64,000 bases of DNA, from assembly GCA_963738365.1 (NCBI GenBank), contig CAVTWH010000006.1, positions 620,001-684,000 of the forward strand, written 5' to 3'. Under the pieces are notes generated by a model. It did not search any database and had not been told where the DNA came from. It saw nothing but the letters and a program-made list of their open reading frames with translations. Both the position numbers and the translations under genes were made by a program. Shown piece by piece: positions 55,207-64,000 of the stretch. This stretch comes from CAVTWH01 sp963738365 (lineage in GTDB: Bacteria; Actinomycetota; Actinomycetes; Mycobacteriales; Micromonosporaceae). Positions within the stretch are counted from its first letter, which is position 1; every line of letters starts with the position of its first letter.

Positions 55207-56622
55207 TCAGGCCCCGCGGACCCGGCGGATGGTGTCCCGGTACCACAGGGCGCTGCGCTTGGGGGTGCGCGCCTGGGTGTCGTAGTCCACCCGGACGATG
55301 CCGAAGCGCTTGTCGTAGCCGTATGCCCATTCGAAGTTGTCCAGCAGCGACCAGGCGAAGTACCCGCGCACGTCGGCGCCCTGCGCCACCGCGCTGGCCA
55401 CCGCGGCCAGGTGCTGCGCGTAGTAGTCGGTACGCCCGGTGTCCTCGACGAAGCTGTGCTCGTCCGGGGTGTCGGCGTAGGCGGCGCCGTTCTCGGTGAT
55501 GACGAACGGCCGGCCGGGATAGTCGCGCTGCAGCCGCAGCAGCAGGCTGGTGAACTCCTCGGGGACCAGCTCCCAGCCCATCGCGGTGACCGGCCGGCCG
55601 CGCGGGACCGGCCGGGCCACGGGCAGGCCGGCGTCGTCCCGGGTGGCGCCGTGCTCGTCCACGCCGGAGAAGACGTGCGCCGTGTAGTAGTTGACGCCGA
55701 GCACGTCGAACGGGGTGCTGATGGTGGCCAGGTCGCCGTCCTGGACGGGCAGCTCGATACCGGCGGCGGCCAGGTCGGCCACCACGTCGGCCGGGTAGGC
55801 GCCGCGGTAGAGCGGGTCGAGGTAGATGCGTCCGCCGGTGCCGTCGGCCCAGCGGGCGGCCGCCCGGTCCGCTTCGCTGTCCGTCTCCGGGGTGGCCGTA
55901 CCCAGGTTGAGGGTGATGCCCAGCTGCACCGGCCGGCGGGCGGCGGCGCGCATCCGCTGCGTGGCCAGGCCGTGCCCGAGCAGCAGGTGGTGGGTGGCCC
56001 GGAAGGCGTCGGTCATGTCGCTGCGGCCGGGGGCGTGGTGGGCCCAGGCGTAGCCGAGCATGGCTGAGCACCACGGCTCGTTGAGGGTGGTCCAGGTGTC
56101 CACCCGGTCCTGCAGCCGCTCGAAGACCAGCATCGCGTAGTCGGCGAACCGGTAGGCGGTGTCCCGGGCCGGCCAGCCGCCGGCGTCCTCCAGCTCCTGC
56201 GGCAGGTCCCAGTGGTAGAGGGTGACCCACGGGTCGACGCCCTTGGCCAGCAGCTCGTCCACCAGCCGGTCGTAGAAGGCCAGGCCGGCGGCGTTGGCCG
56301 GGCCGCGCCCGCCCGGCTGCACCCGGGGCCAGGCCACCGAGAACCGGTAGCTGTCCACGCCCAGCGACCGGATCAGCTCCACGTCCTGCGCGTAGCGGTG
56401 GTAGTGGTCGCAGGCGACGTCAGCGTTGTCGCCGCCGTCGACGGCGCCGGGTACGCGGCAGAAGGTGTCCCAGATCGACGGGGTACGGCCGTCCTCGGCC
56501 ACCGCCCCTTCGATCTGGTACGCCGACGTGGCGACCCCCCAGCGGAAGCTGGCCGGCAGCGCGGCGATCGGGTCGGCGTGCGCCGCGGCGGCCAGGTCCG
56601 GGGCTGGTGCGTGCGTGGTCAT
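55207..56622 (-). CDS. GH1 beta-glucosidase, second copy
   Basis: A 471-residue GH1 enzyme like the one at 52131-53528, with a short extra N terminus (MTTHAPAPDLAAAAHADPIA). WGVATSAYQIEGAV, the acid/base Glu in TTLNEPWCSA (near 182), the nucleophile in VITENGAAY (near 377) and SLLDNFEWAYGYDKRFGI are intact. GGAG six bases before ATG 56622 supports the start. It ends the LacI-ABC operon on the minus strand, suggesting that the ABC importer brings in its substrate. Confidence 0.93.
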   Translation of the reverse strand: MTTHAPAPDLAAAAHADPIAALPASFRWGVATSAYQIEGAVAEDGRTPSIWDTFCRVPGAVDGGDNADVACDHYHRYAQDVELIRSLGVDSYRFSVAWPRVQPGGRGPANAAGLAFYDRLVDELLAKGVDPWVTLYHWDLPQELEDAGGWPARDTAYRFADYAMLVFERLQDRVDTWTTLNEPWCSAMLGYAWAHHAPGRSDMTDAFRATHHLLLGHGLATQRMRAAARRPVQLGITLNLGTATPETDSEADRAAARWADGTGGRIYLDPLYRGAYPADVVADLAAAGIELPVQDGDLATISTPFDVLGVNYYTAHVFSGVDEHGATRDDAGLPVARPVPRGRPVTAMGWELVPEEFTSLLLRLQRDYPGRPFVITENGAAYADTPDEHSFVEDTGRTDYYAQHLAAVASAVAQGADVRGYFAWSLLDNFEWAYGYDKRFGIVRVDYDTQARTPKRSALWYRDTIRRVRGA

Positions 56623-56720
56623 GACTCTCCGAGTGGTGCGGGGCCCGGCCCGGTCGGGCTGGCCGTTTTCAGGTCTGACACTGGCGCCGGGTCCTGGCAC
56701 CGCGCGGGGCGTCGCCGGGC

Positions 56721-57745
<1,025 letters not shown>

Positions 57746-57749
<4 letters not shown>

Positions 57750-58867
57750 CGGGAGCCGTCCTCTCCACGGGCGGGGGCGGTGCTGTCCGGCCGGGCGTTG
57801 CCGGAGCGCGGCGCGGGGACCACGGCGCCGAACTCGATGGTGTCGTCGCGCGCCGGGGCGACCGGCTGGCCGTCGGTGGCCTGCCGGAGCACCGGGGTGA
57901 AGCCGAAGCGCATCCGCACGGTGTGCCCGTTGGCCATCTTGACCTTGGTCTTGCCGCTGCTGCGCAGCCGGGGGCTGACGAACTCGTCGATGCCGAAGTT
58001 GATCAGCGCGAGCGAGGTGCCGAGCAGCGCGATGGCCAGCCCCGGCGGGATGAACCACCACCAGTACCCGGCGGCCAGTGCCTGCTGGCTCTGCGCCCAG
58101 TAGAGGATGGTGCCCCAGTTCCAGCCGCTGGTGGAGGAGATGCCGATGAACGCCAGGGTGATCTCCGAGGTGACCGCGAAGATCACGGTACCCACGAAGC
58201 CGGAGGCGATGATCGCGGTCAGGTTGGGCATGATCTCGAAGAAGACGATCCGCCAGGTGCTCTCGCCGGTGGCCCGGGCCGCCTCCACGTAGTCGCGGCG
58301 GCGCAGCGACAGCGTCTGCGCGCGCAGGACGCGCGCCCCCCAGGCCCACGAGGTGAAGCCGATGACCAGCGCCACCGTGGTGTCCCCGGCGCTGCTCACG
58401 GTGGAGGTGATGATGATGATCAGGGGCAGCGCCGGGATCACCAGGAACACGTTGGACAGCGCGGAGAGCCCCTCGTCGGCGGTCCCGCCGAGGTAGCCGG
58501 CGGTGACCCCGATGATGATCGACAGGGCGGTGGCCACCAGGCCGGCGAGCAGCCCGACGTACATCACCGAGCGGGTGCCGGCCAGCAGCTGGCTGAAGAT
58601 GTCCTGGCCGATGTGGGTGGTGCCGAACCAGTGCTTGCCGGAGGGCGCCAGCAGCGCGTCGGTGGACAGCTTGCCCGGGTCGTACGGGGTGATCCACGGC
58701 CCGATGACGGCGAACAGCAGGAAGACCGCCAGCAGCGCCACGCCGGTGGCCGACTTGCCGTTGGCCAGGAAGCGCAGCCGGCGCCGGCCGCGGGCCGGCC
58801 TGACCTGCGGGGTGGCCACCGGTCCGGACGGGGTCACCGCCGCGATGTCAGTGGTGAGCGTGGTCAT
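57746..58867 (-). CDS. Opp/Dpp-type ABC permease (C subunit)
   Basis: A 373-residue permease. OppC-type N terminus, the early segment HWFGTTHIGQDIFSQLLAG, and the ATPase-contacting EAA loop (RRDYVEAARATGES) are present, with about six helices. The C-terminal tail is unusually long and hydrophilic (roughly 60 residues after FVSPRLR). It starts one base after the B-subunit stop. Confidence 0.92.
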
Positions 58868-58868
58868 C

Positions 58869-59843
58869 TCAGGCCTCCCGACGGGTACGCGGGTCGAGCA
58901 GCAGGTACGCGATGTCGGCCAGCAGGTTGGCGGCCAGTACCGACAGCGTGATGATCAGGAAGATGCCCTGCAGCAGCGGGTAGTCGTGCGCGCCGAGCGC
59001 CTGGAACAGCTCGTACCCGAGGCCCGGGTAGGAGAAGACGATCTCCACCAGCAGCGTCCCGCTGACCACGAAGCCCAGCGCCAGGGCGAAGCCGGAGACG
59101 TTGGGCAGCAGCGCGTTGCGGGCCGCGTAGTTGAACATCACCCGGCGCTGGGACAGCCCCTTGGCGTGCGCGACGGTGATGTAGTCCTCGGCGGCCACGG
59201 TCACCATCATGTTCCGCATCGACAGGATCCAGCCGCTCACCGAGGAGACGATGATGGTCAGCCCGGGCAGCAGGCTGTGCTGCACGGCGCTGGAGATGAA
59301 GCCGCCGCTCCAGCCCGGGATGACGCCGGGGTCGTAGCCCTGCCCGGCGAGGGAAGAAGCTGCCCGGCCCGGCCAGCACGGCGATCGCCAGCAGCCCCAG
59401 CCAGAAGTACGGGATGGAGGAGAGGAACGTGGTCACCGGCATCACCGCGTCGATCCAGCTGCCCCGCTTCCAGCCGGCGAAGACGCCGGTCAGGGTGCCG
59501 AGGCTGAACGAGATCATGGTGGTCAGGCCGACCAGCAGCAGGGTCCACGGCAGGCTCTGCTTGATCACCTCGGATACCGGGCTGGGGAAGTGCGCGAACG
59601 AGGTGCCCAGGTCGCCGTGGAACAGCTGTTTCCAGTAGCCGAGGTACTGGCTCCACAGGCTCTGGTGCTTGTCCAGCCCGAAGAGGATGTAGAGCGACTC
59701 CTTGGCGTCGGTGCTCATCTGCGGGTTCTTGGCGATCAGCACGGAGACCGGGTCGCCCGGGATGAGCCGGGGGATGAAGAAGTTGATGGTGATCGCCGCC
59801 CACGCGGTGAACAGGTAGAAGGCGATCCGCTTCAGCAGGTATC

Positions 59844-59847
<4 letters not shown>
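58869..59847 (-). CDS. Opp/Dpp-type ABC permease (B subunit), one frameshift
   Basis: A permease of about 325 residues beginning MRYLLKRIAFYLFTAWAAI, with the periplasmic RLIPGDPVSVL segment, and later EDYITVAHAKGLSQRRVM as the EAA loop and GYELFQALGAHDYPLLQG. The frame changes near 59353-59358 (minus-strand TTCTTCCCTCGCCGG): upstream reads GPGSFF, while the correct continuation, LAGQGYDPGVIPGW, is in the next frame. Probably a sequencing indel. ATG 59847 overlaps the upstream ATPase stop by four bases. Confidence 0.88.
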
Positions 59848-61081
<1,234 letters not shown>

Positions 61082-61197
61082 GCCCGGTTCCTGTCTTCAT
61101 CGCGCCGTGCTGCGGCTGCGGCTGGTGGTGGTGGCGGCGAGACCAGGGTCCTCCCCGGCGACCGGTGCGGTCGCCGGGGAGGACGGGGTGACCTCGC

Positions 61198-62865
61198 TCA
61201 GGAGGCGGGCGTCAGGTGCAGGATGATGTCCAGCGCGTTGATCTGGGTGGGCTGGGCGGGAGCGTACGGGTTCGACTCCTCGGGCCAACCGACCCAGTTC
61301 TTGGTGACGTACTCGCCGCCGACGTTGGACGCCGAGGTCGGTGATCATCGGAACGTTCTGACGATGATGTCCTGCAGCTTGTTCATCGCCGCGGTACGGG
61401 TGGCGTCGTCGGCCGCGTTGGCGTACTCCTGCAGCGCCTGGGTGGCCTCCGGGTTGTTGAACCGGCCGTAGTTGCCGGCCACGCCGCCGGTGCCGACCGG
61501 CTTGAGGATCGACCCGTCCATGATGTTCTGGTACATGTCGTACGGGGTCGCCCCGCCGTTGGTCCAGTGCATCACGGCGTCGAAGTTGCCCTCGTCGACG
61601 TTCTTGAACCAGGCGTCCTGGTTGGCCTTGTCGACGGTGGCGGCGATGCCGATCTGGGCCAGGTCGGCCTTGATGATCTCCAGGTCGGTCTGGTAGTCCG
61701 ACCAGCCGGACGGGTCGGACAGGGTGATGGTGACGGCCTTGCCGGCCTTGTCCTTCAGCGTCGAGCCGTCCAGCTTGTAGCCGGCCTGCCCGAGCAGCGC
61801 CTTCGCCCCGTCGAGGTCGACGGCCTGCACCTTGCCCTTGTAGGCGGCCGAGATGAACGAGTCACCGGCCGGGGTGGGGATGCCCGTGACGTTGTCGTCC
61901 TTGGGGTAGAAGTAGCCGGCCTCGCCCTGCTGGAAGATGTTCTCCCGGTTGACCACCATGCTCATCGCCTGGCGCAGCTTCGGGTCGTCGAACGGCTTCT
62001 TGGTGGTGTTGATCCACAGGCCGTGTACGCCCAGGTTCGGCGGGAACCACAGCTTGTTGTGCGCCGGGTCCTTGCTGGTGTAGACGGCCTTGTAGTTCGG
62101 GATGAAGACGAAGCTCCACTCGCAGGTGCCGTTGGCCAGCGCGGTGGTCTGCGCGTTGTTGTCGGTGTAGGAGGTGTAGCGCAGCTCCTTCACCTTGGGC
62201 AGCGCCTGCCAGTAGCTGTCCCGGACGGTCAGCGTGGTGGTCTGCGGGGTGAAGGTCTTCAGGGTGTACGGGCCGCTGCCGATCGGGTTGGCCACGGTGT
62301 CCTTGGACGGGTCCGCGATCGTCGACCACTGGTGCTTCGGCACGACGAACTGGCTGATCACCTTGACCTGGTTGACGAACTGCGAAGCGGTGAAGGTGAG
62401 CGTCACCTGGTTGCCGCTGGCGCTGATCTTGTCGAACGGCAGGGCGTTCTGGTTCAGGCCCTTGTTGTCCTTCAGCAGCTGGAACGTGTAGGCGACGTCG
62501 TCGGCGGTGAGCGCCTGGCCGTCGGACCACTTGACGTTGTCCCGGATGGTGAAGACGACCTGCTGGAAGTTGTTGCTCCACTCCCACTTGGTCGCCAGCC
62601 ACGGCTTGCCCGGCTCGGCCGGCCGGATGCCGTTGGTCATCACCAGCGGCTCGTAGATCATCCAACGGTAGCCCAGCGACGGGCCGGAGCCCGAGCCGAG
62701 GAACGGGTTGTTGTTCTCGGTCTGCGTGCCGTTGGGCATGCCGATGTTCAGCACGCTGACCCCGGCCTTGCCACTGCCACCGGAACCGCTGGAGCCGCAG
62801 GCGGCAACGGTGCCGAGTGCCAGAACACCGGCGAGCGCGATCACAACGGTGCGTTTGACGCGCAT
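61198..62865 (-). CDS. Extracellular solute-binding protein family 5 (lipoprotein), frameshifted near its end
   Basis: A lipoprotein (lipobox T-V-A-A-C near residue 23, then a Gly/Ser linker) of the SBP_bac_5 type, about 555 residues. Family segments include EPGKPWLATKWEWSN, VKWSDGQALTADDVAYTFQLLK and VNPI-like GSGPYTLKTF, with the conserved RQAMSMVVNRE. As written the frame ends at 61345, but two one-base corrections (near 61350 and 61333) restore VPMITDL, then YVTKNWVGWPEESNPYAP and a stop at 61198. It probably captures oligosaccharides for the Opp-type importer. ATG 62865 follows GGGAGAGAA. Confidence 0.85.
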
Positions 62866-62887
62866 TTCTCTCCCTTAGGTGCTCGTG

Positions 62888-62911
62888 GTTCCTGGCGGGA
62901 TTGCCGGGAAC
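62888..62911. promoter_or_regulatory. Inverted repeat upstream of the binding-protein gene
   Basis: GTTCCTGGC-N6-GCCGGGAAC, 23 bases before the start codon; arms match at 8 of 9 positions. It may be an operator for the LacI-type regulator encoded just upstream, or a leader hairpin. Confidence 0.4.
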
Positions 62912-62997
62912 AAGAGTGGGTGTCGAACGGATGAGGGTGTGCGGCATCGCAACGGGGCCTGGCTGGCTCCGCTGGCTGCTCTGGGTTATGGGGTTCG

Positions 62998-64000
62998 TCA
63001 GGCCGTGGCCTGCGGAAGTGGTGCCAGATGGGGTGCGGTCGACCCACGGATGACCAGTTGGGTCGGGATGGTGTGCGGCTGGTTGGTCAACACCGCGCCG
63101 TCGAAGTGCGAGAGCAGCATGCGTGCCGCCGCCTCGCCCATCTGCCGCATGGGTTGCCGGACGGTGGTCAGCGGCGGGTCGGTGTGCGCGGCCACCGGGA
63201 TGTCGTCGAAGCCGACGACCGCCACGTCGTCGGGGACCCGCAGGCCCGCCTCGCGGAGCGCCTGCATGGCGCCGGCCGCCGAGAGGTCGTTGTGCGCGAA
63301 TACCGCGTCGAAGCCGGTACCCGCGCCGATGAGCTGCTTGACCACCTGGCGGCCGTGCTCGAAGGTGAAGTCGCCCTCGACCACCTGTCGCTCGTCGAGC
63401 GGCAGCCCGGCGGCGGCGTACTCCTCGGCGAAGCCGGTCAGCCGCTCCTGGGTGCAGCCGAAGGCGTTCACCCCGGTGATCACCACCGGCCGGCGCCGGC
63501 CGAGTCCGATCAGGTGGGCCGCGGCGGCGGCGCCGCCGATCCGGTTGGTGGTGGCCACCGACGGGAACAGCGGACGGTGCCCGCGGTCGTCGATGAGGAC
63601 CACCGGCAGCCCGCGATCGTGCAGGGCGGCGATGTAGTCGATGGTGCCTTCCGGCTCGATGACCAGCAGGCCGTCGAAGGACTTGGCGGAGACCTGGGTC
63701 TCGAACTGGCGCATCGACTCGTCGCCGCGGTTGCAGGTGAACAGCAGCAGGCCGTAGCCCTCGCTCTCCACCACGTCGACGGCGCCCTGCAGCACGTCGC
63801 CCATCCAGGGCCAGATCAGCGACGGGACGAGCATGCCGACCAGCTGGGTACGCCCCCGGGCCAGCCCGACCGCGCGGGCGCTCGGCACGTATCCGAGTTC
63901 GTCGATCACCCGGCGGACCCGGGCGGCGGTGGCCGCGTCCAGTTCGCCCTTGCCGTTGAGCACCCGCGACACGGTGGTCTTACTGACCCCGGCCTGGGCC
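62998..64000 (-). CDS. LacI family transcriptional regulator (N terminus beyond window)
   Basis: The frame is open to the window edge, where AQAGVSKTTVSRVLNGKGELDAAT is the recognition helix and hinge helix of a LacI helix-turn-helix; about 20 N-terminal residues lie outside. The effector domain follows (LVGMLVPSLIWPWMGDVLQGAVDV ... LVIEPEGTIDYIAAL ... VFAHNDLSAAGAMQALREAGL). It lies at the head of the sugar ABC-GH1 operon, so it is probably its repressor, with a beta-glucoside or cello-oligosaccharide as inducer. Confidence 0.9.
   Translation of the reverse strand, partial: AQAGVSKTTVSRVLNGKGELDAATAARVRRVIDELGYVPSARAVGLARGRTQLVGMLVPSLIWPWMGDVLQGAVDVVESEGYGLLLFTCNRGDESMRQFETQVSAKSFDGLLVIEPEGTIDYIAALHDRGLPVVLIDDRGHRPLFPSVATTNRIGGAAAAAHLIGLGRRRPVVITGVNAFGCTQERLTGFAEEYAAAGLPLDERQVVEGDFTFEHGRQVVKQLIGAGTGFDAVFAHNDLSAAGAMQALREAGLRVPDDVAVVGFDDIPVAAHTDPPLTTVRQPMRQMGEAAARMLLSHFDGAVLTNQPHTIPTQLVIRGSTAPHLAPLPQATA

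Overview
The window is very G+C-rich, codes densely, and uses many GTG starts with ATGA/GTGA stop-start overlaps. Gene content points to a filamentous actinobacterium, most likely Micromonosporaceae (inference). The evidence is the order yraN-comM-dprA ... rpsB-tsf-pyrH-frr-cdsA-rlmN, the dxr-rseP-ispG operon, a NamH homologue (N-glycolylated muramic acid, typical of Micromonosporaceae and mycobacteria), and AfsR, PadR and ROK regulators.

Region 1 (1-18.8 kb) is mostly housekeeping. It holds a truncated GNAT gene, yraN, a ComM-like ATPase, dprA, a small zinc-finger-like protein divergent from a short GntR regulator with an 18-bp palindrome between them, xerC, a class V aminotransferase, an M23 peptidase, a DapC-like aminotransferase, a DUF2332 gene, then rpsB (structured leader), tsf, pyrH, frr, cdsA, rlmN, a DivIVA-like protein and a small DUF2631-like membrane protein. 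Region 2 (18.9-31.3 kb) covers the cell envelope and isoprenoids: a hairpin element, namH, an L,D-transpeptidase lipoprotein, a GyrI-like protein, a PYROXD2-like FAD enzyme, an MMPL transporter, exonuclease III, dxr, rseP and ispG. Region 3 (31.3-41.6 kb) is an accessory block (large membrane protein, PadR with a DrrAB-like ABC pair, AfsR-type regulator), followed by the DUF4081 GNAT gene that adjoins ispG in mycobacteria and two small membrane proteins.

Region 4 (41.6-52.1 kb) looks like an amine-utilisation island: a dimethylglycine-dehydrogenase-like flavoenzyme, a choline/ethanolamine-kinase-like protein, an APC permease, a FadR-type regulator, a GlnA4-like gamma-glutamyl ligase, an aldehyde dehydrogenase, an SDR and a gamma-glutamyl hydrolase. 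A FadR-like operator lies in the divergent promoter. The simplest model is import of an amine, gamma-glutamylation, oxidation and hydrolysis. Region 5 (52.1-64 kb) is a beta-glucoside island: two GH1 beta-glucosidases, a ROK regulator, and a LacI > binding protein > Opp-type ABC > GH1 operon.

Two features cut across the window. Several conserved genes (cdsA, dxr, aldehyde dehydrogenase, APC permease, Opp components) are broken by single-base shifts that can be mended by eye, which suggests draft-assembly indels rather than real decay. In-frame tandem repeats (27-57 bp units) also recur in linkers and gene ends. No rRNA, tRNA, CRISPR array, insertion sequence or prophage was seen. The most unusual signal is a pair of duplicated upstream regions carrying DnaA-box-like motifs at identical spacing, in front of yraN and the M23 peptidase gene.
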